This document shows positions 25,301 to 32,553 of a DNA stretch of 64,000 bases, piece by piece. The DNA lies in the NCBI GenBank assembly GCA_964616465.1, contig CAZTTO010000002.1:62001-126000 (forward strand), read 5' to 3'. The notes under the pieces were generated by a model that saw nothing but the letters and a program-made list of their open reading frames with translations, had not been told where the DNA came from and searched no databases. Made by a program: the position numbers and the translations under genes. Source of the DNA: JAFLBI01 sp964616465 (GTDB lineage Bacteria > Bacteroidota > Bacteroidia > Chitinophagales > Chitinophagaceae). Each line of letters starts with the position of its first letter. Within the stretch, counting starts at the first letter, position 1.

Positions 25301-25698
25301 TAACTGAACGTGGTGGAGTTCTTGGTGCAATGGAACGCATGTACCAGCGAAATAAAATTCAAGAAGAAAGTATGCACTATGAACACTTAAAGCATACTGG
25401 AGAATTGCCTATAGTTGGTGTAAATACTTTCTTGAATAAACAAGGTAGTCCAACGGTATTACCTGCCGAAGTTATTCGCAGTACACAAGAAGAAAAAGAG
25501 CAACAAATAGATAATCTACATGCGTTTCAGCAAGTAAATCGTGAAAGAAGTACACAGGCACTCAAAAAACTGCAACAAGTTGCATTGGATCAAGGTAACT
25601 TATTTGCCGAGTTAATGGAAACAGTGAAATATTGTTCACTTGGACAAATCACCAGAGCCTTATACGAGGTAGGTGGACAGTATAGAAGAAATATGTAA
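22348..25698 (+). CDS. icmF: fused isobutyryl-CoA-type mutase IcmF (B12 domain - GTPase - mutase)
   Basis: A 1116-residue adenosylcobalamin enzyme with its chaperone built in. Residues about 10-140 form the B12-binding domain ('SLFDGHDAAINIMRR', cobalt-ligating H23). Residues about 185-400 form a MeaB-like G domain (P-loop 'GTGGAGKSS' 194-202, 'VDPSKKKTGGALLGDRIRM', 'ESAGVGQSD', 'NKFD'). From about 540 is the substrate TIM barrel. At the positions that are Tyr and Arg in methylmalonyl-CoA mutase it has F561 ('TAGVFELKR') and Q765 ('EDQAQNTCIF'), with H803 in 'GYHIAEAG'. That Phe/Gln pair is the IcmF signature for uncharged acyl groups (isobutyryl/butyryl, pivalyl or isovaleryl), not methylmalonyl. 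Length and domain order match the IcmF family. It is transcribed alone. Confidence 0.95.
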   Translation: MDMGTGLKNKVRIVTAASLFDGHDAAINIMRRIMQSKGAEIIHLGHNRSVQEIVEAAIEEDVQGIAITSYQGGHVEFFKYMKDLLDENGCGHIKLFGGGGGTILPEEIRELHNYGITRIYSPDDGRKMGLEGMIEDVIQQCDFDVTSLPLSNQPLQLGEAKDIRVVARKITIAENAQQVEVKANTNIPVLGITGTGGAGKSSVTDEIVRRFLHNYPEKTIAVISVDPSKKKTGGALLGDRIRMNAISHPRAYMRSLATRDDNTALSSHVREAIDICKEAGYDLVILESAGVGQSDASILDYCNVSMYVMTPEYGAASQLEKINMLDYADVICINKFDKAGALDALHDVRKQYKRNHGLWTATDEQLPIVGTMASKFGDEGVNMLFRKLITTIEEKTNIAIGAVTFLPSGEGLGGAAIIPPARVRYLSEISDNNRNYNAWVEEQCALATQLYQIQGTKKRMQEKGLDIKHLETLEEETKDQLHPECKKLINNWPSLVERYNQKHFEYKVRDKVIQQPLTTTSLSGNAIKKVVLPKYKDWGDILRWQLQENVPGLFPYTAGVFELKRTEEDPTRMFAGEGGPERTNKRFHYVSLGQPAKRLSTAFDSVTLYGEDPAHRPDIYGKIGNSGVSIATLDDAKKLYSGFDLCASNTSVSMTINGPAPILLAFFMNAAIDQQCEKYIEENGLWADVEAKIQQKFAHARKPIYYNPSAPERLPEGNSGLGLRLLGVSGEEVLPADVYALCKEAALQQVRGTVQADILKEDQAQNTCIFSTEFALKIMGDVQQYFIDQKVRNFYSVSISGYHIAEAGANPITQLAFTLANGFTFVEYYLSRGMHIDDFAPNLSFFFSNGMDPEYSVIGRVARRIWAKAMRNKYKGNERSQKLKYHIQTSGRSLHAQEIDFNDIRTTLQALYAIYDNCNSLHTNAYDEAITTPTEESVRRAMAIQLIINRELGSAKTENFIQGSFAIEELTDLVEEAVLTEFDRITERGGVLGAMERMYQRNKIQEESMHYEHLKHTGELPIVGVNTFLNKQGSPTVLPAEVIRSTQEEKEQQIDNLHAFQQVNRERSTQALKKLQQVALDQGNLFAELMETVKYCSLGQITRALYEVGGQYRRNM

Positions 25699-25848
25699 GG
25701 TCACTAGATTAATACATTGTATAAGCTGGTGGCGATTTGTTGCAGCTTCTCGAACAATCCTGTTTTGTCTGTTAAAGAATTACAAATATTGACTCATAGG
25801 ATTCAAGTGGGCATTATTTGACTATAATTTCAATTGAAATTTATTCCT

Positions 25849-26466
25849 ATGAAAAAAGTTGCGATTATCATAGCATGTTTATGGATAACATATAATTGCC
25901 AATCTCAAAACTGGCAAATAGAAGTTGGAAGTAATCTACCGTTCTATCCAATTATGCAATCTGATCCAAACTATACCGGACGACACTTCGAAATAAGTCA
26001 GAATTATAATGAATATGGAGAGATAAGGATATTAAGAAGATTCAACAAACATTTAAGTGCTGGCGTTTTTGTAGGCTATGAGAGAAAAGTTATCAATAGC
26101 TTCCTACAAGTCTTAAATCCCCCTGGATTTTTTGCTCAACCCCATCAAAGAACATTTGTTCCAGTAGGGCTCATCACAAGATTTCATTTCGATGAGTCTA
26201 TTAATGAATTTTTAAAAAGTAAAAACGAAAAATGGATTGGATATATTCAAGGTGGACTCTATGTCCTTGCAGGAAAAGATAAACTACTAACAGAACCAAG
26301 AAATGGTCCAATTCAAATTAATTATCCTAATGATATCTATGGCAATGTTTATCATGTATTCAATACCGGATTTGGATATAATATCACAAAAAAATTCTAC
26401 ACTGCTGCCGAGTTTGGTGTAGGAGCATTACATAGTGCACATCTAACTGTTGGTTTCAGACTGTAG
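25849..26466 (+). CDS. secreted barrel-like protein of unknown function
   Basis: A 205-residue protein (from ATG 25849; the frame opens at 25834) with a signal peptide MKKVAIIIACLWITYNCQSQ. The mature part is short alternating strands rich in aromatic residues ('SAGVFVGYERKVINSFLQV', 'FYTAAEFGVGALHSAHLTV' up to the final 'GFRL'), as in small outer-membrane beta-barrels of the OmpW/OprF-like class in Bacteroidota. I recognise no specific family. It stands alone after icmF, and is followed by a terminator. Function unknown. Confidence 0.6.
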   Translation: MKKVAIIIACLWITYNCQSQNWQIEVGSNLPFYPIMQSDPNYTGRHFEISQNYNEYGEIRILRRFNKHLSAGVFVGYERKVINSFLQVLNPPGFFAQPHQRTFVPVGLITRFHFDESINEFLKSKNEKWIGYIQGGLYVLAGKDKLLTEPRNGPIQINYPNDIYGNVYHVFNTGFGYNITKKFYTAAEFGVGALHSAHLTVGFRL

Positions 26467-26502
26467 ATTTGTTTATTTACTTTTTAATTTGAGTATAAAT
26501 TC

Positions 26503-26535
26503 AAAAGCCCCGCGCATCTTGCATCGGGGCTTTTT
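26503..26535 (+). terminator. rho-independent terminator after barrel-like gene
   Basis: AAAAGCCCCG (26503-26512) pairs with CGGGGCTTTT (26525-26534) around a 12-base loop, with one further T. The A-run on the left means it may also serve the convergent HPF-like gene. Confidence 0.88.
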
Positions 26536-26569
26536 ATTGGCATTACGCCTCCATGCCTGTGGCATGTTA

Positions 26570-26881
26570 TTATTCCGCCATCTTTTCTAACTGGCGGTTG
26601 AGCTTATTGGTCAAACTTCTAATCACCGGCTCCCAGTATAGTCCATTCTCTTCTGCATAAGGGTCGTTTCCTTTCACACCTAATCGCATAGCTACTTGCT
26701 TTGGAGATTCTGGTTGGGCATTCTTGCGCTTCATATACACCGTAAGCGACTCAATATCATCACGGCGACGTTTGAGTTTGTCAATAGATTCGTGCAATGT
26801 TGTTATTACTTCATCCGGAATTCTGATGTCGCCTGCTTGTATATCGAGACGAACACCTTGGTACATACTGTCTTGATTCAT
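26570..26881 (-). CDS. HPF/RaiA-like ribosome-associated protein
   Basis: A 103-residue protein whose layout matches the ribosome hibernation factor family: a first strand 'VRLDIQAGDIRIPDEVITTL', helix 'HESIDKLKRRRDDIESL', strand 'TVYMKRKN', then 'KQVAMRLGVKGNDPYAEENG' and a C-terminal helix 'IRSLTNKLNRQLEKMAE' with the conserved RRQL-type ending. These proteins bind in the 30S mRNA/tRNA channel and inactivate or dimerise ribosomes in stationary phase. It is the short form, without the C-terminal dimerisation domain. Assignment is by pattern; sequence identity is modest, so it is tentative. Confidence 0.68.
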   Translation of the reverse strand: MNQDSMYQGVRLDIQAGDIRIPDEVITTLHESIDKLKRRRDDIESLTVYMKRKNAQPESPKQVAMRLGVKGNDPYAEENGLYWEPVIRSLTNKLNRQLEKMAE

Positions 26882-26979
26882 GGTCCTTTCTTTTGTATGT
26901 AAATTACATACTTACAAAAGCCAGTACAATGACGAAAGTCACAGTTTCATAAAAACTTATTGCAGAACTTGCATAGCAC

Positions 26980-29094
26980 TTAACTAAAAAGTACAAATGC
27001 TACCCAGCTAAACACATAGGCTATTGCAGTCATATATAGCAACTGAATGGTTGGCCATTTCCAACTCTTGGTCTCCCGTTTAACTATGGCTAGGGTACTC
27101 ATGCATTGCATAGCAAACACATAAAAGATCATTAAAGAAATACCTGTTCCTAAAGTATATACCTTACTGCCATCGCTAAAAGTAGCAGCATGCATTTTTT
27201 CTCTAAGAGAAGCATCGTCATCGGCTTCTACACTGTACAAAGTTGCCATGGTACCAACAAACACTTCTCTAGCAGCAAAAGAGGTAATTAACGCAATACC
27301 AATTTTCCAGTCAAAACCAAGCGGCTCAATAACAGGTTCAATAGATTTTCCAAGAATACCTGCATAAGAAACAGCCAACTGATCAGAAGAAAGTTTTTTC
27401 GATAAAGAGTCGGCCCATTCAGGATGCTGTTCAACCAACACTGCACTTTCCTGAGCTATTTCATCCATCCTATTTCCTGGTCCATAACTACTCAAAAACC
27501 AAAGCAACAAACTAATAATCATGATGACCTTACCTGCATCAAACACAAATATTTTTGCTTTCTCCACCATCGTGATAGCCGCATTCTTCCAACGCGGACT
27601 GCGATACATAGGCAGTTCCAAAATGAAGAAACTTTTCTCTTGAATCTGGATGAACCATTTTGCCACATAACTGGTCAATAAGGCAACTATCACTCCTAAC
27701 AAATACAAGGCCATCATCACCAATCCTTGTAAACTTAAGAAACCAAAAAAATATTCATCTTCAATCACCAACGATATCAATATGGTGTAAACCGGAAGTC
27801 TAGCGCTGCAGCTCATGAGCGGCGTCACCAATATCGTTAAAAGGCGTTCCTTTCTATTTTCAATACTTCGCGCACTCATGATAGCTGGTACCGCACAAGC
27901 AAACCCACTAATCATTGGCATTACACTCTTTCCATTCAACCCAACCTTACGCATTAATTGATCACTCAAGAAACTAATACGAGCCATATATCCAGTATCT
28001 TCTAATATGGTGATTAGTCCAAATAAGATCATAATTTGAGGTATAAACACCAAAATGCCGCTTAAGCCAGCAAGAATTCCTTCCAACAAAAGATTGGTAT
28101 ACCAAGCATCCGGCAATTGGCTCCCTAACCAACCGCTGAAAGAGGCAAAACCTGACTCAATGGCATCCATTGGATATTGAGCCAACCAAAAAATACTTTG
28201 GAATAGCAAGAAAAGGACGAATAATAGAATAACATAGCCCCAAAATCTATGGAGAAAAATATTATCGAGCCTTTCAGTAAAAAGCTTTTTCTGTAGCGGG
28301 TCTGGCAAAACTACATTTTGCTGCATTACCTGCTTAATACGCTGGTATCGTTGCAGTACCTCTTCCGCCTGTGTTTTTGTTGCGCTGAATTTTTCTTCTT
28401 GCTGAACTGCAACAATCTTTGTTTGCTCCTCTTTGTTTTGAAGTAATTCATTGGGATGCATCAAATAATGCAAAGCCGCATATTCGCTGGTACTTGGAAG
28501 GATATTTTGAACTTTCTCAACTGCATGAGGAGCAAGTTGCTTATTGGGAATGAAATCTGTTTTCTTAGATTGTAAGTAAAGTGTTGAAGACTGAGCCAAA
28601 ACATTCTTTAATTCTTGCATGCCTTTGTTCTTCCTTGGATTGACTTGTACCACAGGCACTCCAAGTTCAAGCGATAATCCTTCAACATCAATTTTAATTC
28701 CCTTTTTAGCAGCCAAATCATTCATGGTTAGGGCAACCACTACCGGCTTTTTCAAGTCAATAATTTGGCTACAAAAAAGCAAGTTCCTTTTTAAGTTACT
28801 CGCATCTGCTACCAAAAGCACAACATCGGCTTTCACTTCTTCGTCGGCACTCATCAAAACTCGGTATGCTACCCATTCATCGGCACGACGGGGATAGAGA
28901 GAATAAGTCCCTGGTAAATCAATTAACTCAGCAGATTGATTGTTAGGCAATTGAATAGATCCAGTCTTTTTATCGACAGTAACGCCCGGGAAATTGCCTA
29001 CTTTCTGATTCAAACCGGTTAAAGCATTGAATAAAGAAGATTTTCCGCTATTAGGGTTTCCAACGAGGGCAATATGTAAAGATGTCTGACTCAA
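26980..29094 (-). CDS. feoB: ferrous iron transport protein B
   Basis: A 704-residue Fe(II) transporter. The N-terminal G domain has G1 'GNPNSGKSSLFNALTG', switch 'GNFPGVTVDKKTG', G3 'IDLPGTYSL' and G4 'TMND'. Two Gate domains and a FeoB-type core follow, with the cysteine/methionine-rich membrane helices 'MISGFACAVPAIMSARSIEN' and 'TPLMSCSARLPVY'. The start is TTG at 29094: the G1 loop is only 11 residues in, no in-frame ATG precedes it, and a -7 element (29108-29115) lies just upstream. No feoA and no FeoA domain are present next to it, which is unusual. Confidence 0.95.
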   Translation of the reverse strand: MSQTSLHIALVGNPNSGKSSLFNALTGLNQKVGNFPGVTVDKKTGSIQLPNNQSAELIDLPGTYSLYPRRADEWVAYRVLMSADEEVKADVVLLVADASNLKRNLLFCSQIIDLKKPVVVALTMNDLAAKKGIKIDVEGLSLELGVPVVQVNPRKNKGMQELKNVLAQSSTLYLQSKKTDFIPNKQLAPHAVEKVQNILPSTSEYAALHYLMHPNELLQNKEEQTKIVAVQQEEKFSATKTQAEEVLQRYQRIKQVMQQNVVLPDPLQKKLFTERLDNIFLHRFWGYVILLFVLFLLFQSIFWLAQYPMDAIESGFASFSGWLGSQLPDAWYTNLLLEGILAGLSGILVFIPQIMILFGLITILEDTGYMARISFLSDQLMRKVGLNGKSVMPMISGFACAVPAIMSARSIENRKERLLTILVTPLMSCSARLPVYTILISLVIEDEYFFGFLSLQGLVMMALYLLGVIVALLTSYVAKWFIQIQEKSFFILELPMYRSPRWKNAAITMVEKAKIFVFDAGKVIMIISLLLWFLSSYGPGNRMDEIAQESAVLVEQHPEWADSLSKKLSSDQLAVSYAGILGKSIEPVIEPLGFDWKIGIALITSFAAREVFVGTMATLYSVEADDDASLREKMHAATFSDGSKVYTLGTGISLMIFYVFAMQCMSTLAIVKRETKSWKWPTIQLLYMTAIAYVFSWVAFVLFS

Positions 29095-29107
29095 TTTTAA
29101 AGATGGG

Positions 29108-29115
29108 CAAAAGTA
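29108..29115 (-). promoter_or_regulatory. -7 element of feoB
   Basis: On the minus strand this reads TACTTTTG, matching TAnnTTTG. It is 13 bases from the TTG start, which supports that start and implies a very short leader. Confidence 0.5.
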
Positions 29116-29193
29116 ACCGCGAAGGTCGGGTAGTTTTTACGAGATTGGGAACAGAATTTACCGAAATGTGAAGATGAGCTAACATACAAACAA

Positions 29194-29201
29194 TACTTTT
29201 G
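29194..29201 (+). promoter_or_regulatory. -7 element of the M28-PDZ operon
   Basis: TACTTTTG matches the consensus and lies inside the longest reading frame (opens 29199), so the start must be the ATG at 29217. Leader about nine bases. Confidence 0.55.
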
Positions 29202-29216
29202 TACAAACTTTTTGCT

Positions 29217-30863
29217 ATGTTACGTTTATTGGCTCTGGTGTTTGCTTTATGCACCCTCAGCGTTTCTGCCCAAACTAGAAAACAAAAAAGAGAAATGGCG
29301 CGAGCCGATGAAGCACTAATTGCCCGTTTACAACAGCACATCCAAATCTTAGCAAGTGATTCATTAGAAGGAAGAAGAACAGGCACGGCAGGTGAGCAGA
29401 AAGCCATGCGTTATTTAATTCAGCAATACCAAGAAATGGGTGTTGCAGCAGCAGGTGATGATGGATATGTTCAGAGTTTCTCAATTTTTGAAGGAAGACA
29501 CTACACTAACTCAACTTACTTGGTTATTGAAAGCGATACTTTGATTCTAGGCAATGAATATTTTCCGCTTTCATTCAGTCATGCAGGAGCTTTTAAAGGC
29601 GACCCAAGCATTGCACTAAGAGAATCTGACCAGCCTTGGTTTCGAGATATTCAACCTTGGCTAGAAGAAATACAAAAGAATCCACATGGAACAGACCTTT
29701 CAACTTTAATTCGCAATGAAGCCAAAAAAGCATTTCAAAAAAAGGCAACTGGTTTAATTTTATTCAACAGCAAAAATGGACAAGAAGTAATTACTTATAA
29801 CCCAGCCGATACTACGCAGGCAGCTCCCATTCCTATCATTTACATGACAAATAATGGTTATAATAAACACTTAAAAGATGAAACTGCAACCATTGAGGTC
29901 ATTGCAAGTATTGAAATGGAATTGAAATTTAGAAAAGGATACAATGTGCTAGCACAAATCAATAACAATGCTACACAAACTGTTGTAATTGGTGCACATT
30001 ACGATCATTTAGGCTATGGAGAAGATAAAAACTCTTTAGATGGCACGAACGGTATACACAATGGTGCAGACGATAATGCAAGTGGAACAGCTGCTGTTTT
30101 GGAACTGGCTCGTTTGTTACAAAAAGGACCAACGAATCAGAATTATATTCTAATGCACTTTTCTGGCGAAGAGTTAGGTTTATTAGGTAGTAAATATTGG
30201 ATTCAAAATCCTACAACTCAACAGCCGATTAACTATATGATTAATATGGATATGATTGGCAGATATGATCCAGTAAAAAAATTAACCATTGGCGGCTATG
30301 GCACTTCGCCTATCTGGAAAGAAGTACTAGATAAAGTAGCTAAAAGAGAATTGGCCATTCAATTCGATAGTACAGGCAGCGGCCCAAGCGATCATGCTAG
30401 TTTCTACAGAAATGGGACTCCCGTATTGTTTTTCTTTACTGGCAGTCATGCCGATTACCACAAAACAACCGACGATTGGGAAAAAATTCAATACAAGGCA
30501 CAAAAAGATATTATAAGGCTCATTTTTGACGTTATATCTGAAACCAGCATAAGAGGCAAACTTCCTTTTACGGCTACCAGAGAACCCCAAATGGGAAGAT
30601 CGGCTAGGTTTACTGTGAGTTTAGGAGTTATTCCTGATTATAGCTTTAGTGGATCAGGAATGAAAATTGAAGGCGTGAGTCCAGGTAAATTGGCAGAACA
30701 AATTGGTTTAAAGGCAGGCGATGTATTAATCAAATTAGGCAACCAATCGTTGGTAGATGTAAACAGTTACATGCAAGCCCTCAGTCAATTTAAAAAAGGG
30801 GAGCAAACAAAATTGGTAGTTCTAAGAGGAAAGGAAGAATTGGTATTTGATATAACATTTTAA
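29217..30863 (+). CDS. secreted M28 zinc peptidase with C-terminal PDZ domain
   Basis: A 548-residue protein (ATG 29217, chosen because the -7 element overlaps the earlier start). Signal peptide MLRLLALVFALCTLSVSAQ. The M28 catalytic domain shows 'VVIGAHYDHLGYG', 'GADDNASGTAAVLELARLL', 'HFSGEELGLLGSKY', 'NMDMIGRYD' and 'GSHADYHKTTD'. The last 90 residues form a PDZ domain ('PDYSFSGSGMKIEGVSPGKL', then 'GLKAGDVLIKLGNQSLVDVN'), which usually binds C-terminal peptides or aids substrate choice. The stop is 1 base before the next gene, so it heads an operon with IPExxxVDY, pterin dehydratase and CtlX genes. Substrate unknown. Confidence 0.93.
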   Translation: MLRLLALVFALCTLSVSAQTRKQKREMARADEALIARLQQHIQILASDSLEGRRTGTAGEQKAMRYLIQQYQEMGVAAAGDDGYVQSFSIFEGRHYTNSTYLVIESDTLILGNEYFPLSFSHAGAFKGDPSIALRESDQPWFRDIQPWLEEIQKNPHGTDLSTLIRNEAKKAFQKKATGLILFNSKNGQEVITYNPADTTQAAPIPIIYMTNNGYNKHLKDETATIEVIASIEMELKFRKGYNVLAQINNNATQTVVIGAHYDHLGYGEDKNSLDGTNGIHNGADDNASGTAAVLELARLLQKGPTNQNYILMHFSGEELGLLGSKYWIQNPTTQQPINYMINMDMIGRYDPVKKLTIGGYGTSPIWKEVLDKVAKRELAIQFDSTGSGPSDHASFYRNGTPVLFFFTGSHADYHKTTDDWEKIQYKAQKDIIRLIFDVISETSIRGKLPFTATREPQMGRSARFTVSLGVIPDYSFSGSGMKIEGVSPGKLAEQIGLKAGDVLIKLGNQSLVDVNSYMQALSQFKKGEQTKLVVLRGKEELVFDITF

Positions 30864-30864
30864 G

Positions 30865-31329
30865 ATGAAACCCTTTGTACTTGATGTTGAGTTAATCAAC
30901 GAAGATTTTTTTGAAAACACAAGGCTGCTAGGAATAGTTGCACCCTTAGAAAATTATAAGTTTTGCTTGCAAGTAAACCATACCCTAGGCTTTGATTTTA
31001 GAATGGATCCCTCCATTGATATAAGAATACAGAAAACCATCTATGTTAAAAAGAACCAACCGAAACCAAAAACATCGCACTTTGATGTGTACAGCGATGA
31101 AGACAAATTAGCAAATACCAATCATTATATCTATGTTAACAAGAGGGAAGGAGAATATTTATTGCCAGAATTTAAGCACATGGACTTTCTTTGGTTAATG
31201 AAAGGTGATTATATAGATGAAGAAAAAGTAGGTCATATTAAAGAAATACTTCGAAATATGAAAGGTGTTCAGCTTGTTGCAGAACTAACAAACGAACAGT
31301 TTAAAAATAAAGGCAATCTTGCATTTTAA
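30865..31329 (+). CDS. IPExxxVDY family protein
   Basis: A 154-residue soluble protein. The name-giving motif appears as the variant 'LPEFKHMDFLWLMKGD', and the sequence opens 'KPFVLDVELINEDFFENTRL' with conserved 'GFDFRMDPSID'. Members are confined largely to Bacteroidota and have no known function; the gene is often found near pyk or acyl carrier genes, but here it sits between an M28 peptidase (1-base gap) and a pterin dehydratase (20-base gap). Confidence 0.82.
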   Translation: MKPFVLDVELINEDFFENTRLLGIVAPLENYKFCLQVNHTLGFDFRMDPSIDIRIQKTIYVKKNQPKPKTSHFDVYSDEDKLANTNHYIYVNKREGEYLLPEFKHMDFLWLMKGDYIDEEKVGHIKEILRNMKGVQLVAELTNEQFKNKGNLAF

Positions 31330-31349
31330 TTTATCCAAAATAATTTCTT

Positions 31350-31586
31350 ATGTGGAAAGAAGAAAATAATACACTGCATAAAACATTTCTTTTTGAGGAC
31401 TTCTCTCAAGCCTTTGCTTTTATGACAAGGGTTGCTATGGAAGCAGAAAAATTAAACCATCACCCATTATGGACCAATGTTTGGAATAAGGTAGATATAT
31501 GGTTAAGTACACATGATGCAGGAAACACGGTAACTGAAAAAGATAGGCAACTAGCAGCTCGTATAGATTCATTAATGAACCATTAA
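31350..31586 (+). CDS. pterin-4a-carbinolamine dehydratase-like protein (DCoH)
   Basis: A 78-residue protein of the 4a-hydroxytetrahydrobiopterin dehydratase family, shorter than the usual 95-110 because the N-terminal strand is reduced. The active-site pattern is intact: 'FLFEDFSQAFAFMTRVA', 'EAEKLNHHPLWTNVW' with the EKxNHHP histidines, and 'STHDAGNTVTEKDRQLAARI'. The enzyme regenerates a pterin cofactor after aromatic amino-acid hydroxylation or acts in molybdopterin-related reactions. No hydroxylase is nearby. Its stop is 1 base before the ctlX start. Confidence 0.85.
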   Translation: MWKEENNTLHKTFLFEDFSQAFAFMTRVAMEAEKLNHHPLWTNVWNKVDIWLSTHDAGNTVTEKDRQLAARIDSLMNH

Positions 31587-31587
31587 G

Positions 31588-32490
31588 ATGCCTGCAAAAG
31601 AACTGTTGATGGTACGACCAACAGTTTTTGGATTTAATCCAGAAACTGCCTCTTCAAACGCATTTCAGTCTCAGCCCTTACATGCTTCTGTTGTACAAGC
31701 AGCAGCAGTACAAGAATTTGAAAGAGTTGTTCAACTTTTACAGCAAGTTGGAATAAGAATTCATGTATTTGAACAAACTGCTGAAACAATTAGTCCAGAT
31801 GCCGTTTTCCCAAATAACTGGTTCGCTCACTTCCCCAACCAATCACTCACAGTGTTTCCAATGCAGAGCGGAAAAAGACGCACAGAAAAACGCGGGGATA
31901 TTATTGAATACTTAAAAAGGGAACTCCAACCCAAAGTCTTTCAAGACATGAGTGACTGGGAGGTGGACGGATTTTTTTTAGAAGGAACAGGCAGCATGGT
32001 TGTAGATCATCCAAATAAGATCATCTACGCTGCAAGTTCAATTAGAACCCACACCCGAGCTCTTCAAGATTTTGCTGAACTACAAGGATATAGAGCCATA
32101 TGGTTTCCTACAAAATCATCATCTGGTATGCCTGTCTATCATACCAACGTAATGATGGCGATAGGTTCAAGATTAGCTATTATATGCAAAGATGTATTTG
32201 CTGAAGAGTTTGACTGGTACGGAGTTCAGCAACTATTAATACAAACAGGACATGAAATTCTTGTAATTGATGAATGGCAGATGCAACAGTTTTGTGGGAA
32301 TATCTTAGAAATATCACTTCCAGATGGACAACTTGCATGGATCATGAGTGAAACAGCCAGAAATGCATTCACACCTGTTCAAATGGCACTGTTAAGCACT
32401 CATCATCTTATTCTTTCTGCCGCTATTCCAACTATTGAAACCGTGGGTGGTGGCGGAATTCGTTGCATGTTGGCAGAAATATACCGCTAA
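31588..32490 (+). CDS. ctlX: CtlX-type arginine deiminase-related hydrolase
   Basis: A 300-residue pentein-fold hydrolase of the amidinotransferase/DDAH superfamily, close to the citrulline utilization hydrolase CtlX. Landmarks: 'ISPDAVFPNNWFAHFP' (substrate Asp), 'FFLEGTGSMVVDH' (Glu), 'MPVYHTNVMMAIG' (catalytic His) and the C-terminal nucleophile Cys in 'GGGGIRCMLAEIY'. It probably hydrolyses the guanidino or ureido group of arginine/citrulline-type compounds. It is the last gene of the tight M28-PDZ operon, and lysS with its own promoter begins 63 bases later. Confidence 0.85.
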   Translation: MPAKELLMVRPTVFGFNPETASSNAFQSQPLHASVVQAAAVQEFERVVQLLQQVGIRIHVFEQTAETISPDAVFPNNWFAHFPNQSLTVFPMQSGKRRTEKRGDIIEYLKRELQPKVFQDMSDWEVDGFFLEGTGSMVVDHPNKIIYAASSIRTHTRALQDFAELQGYRAIWFPTKSSSGMPVYHTNVMMAIGSRLAIICKDVFAEEFDWYGVQQLLIQTGHEILVIDEWQMQQFCGNILEISLPDGQLAWIMSETARNAFTPVQMALLSTHHLILSAAIPTIETVGGGGIRCMLAEIYR

Positions 32491-32504
32491 GTTCTACCTG
32501 CATC

Positions 32505-32536
32505 TTTGACAAACTGATACGCAACCGTTAATTTTG
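32505..32536 (+). promoter_or_regulatory. promoter of lysS
   Basis: TTTG at 32505-32508 and TAATTTTG at 32529-32536, spacer 20 bases, match the Bacteroidota -33/-7 elements. The lysS ATG is 17 bases beyond. Confidence 0.65.
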
Positions 32537-32553
32537 CCGCCTTAAACGAGCGT

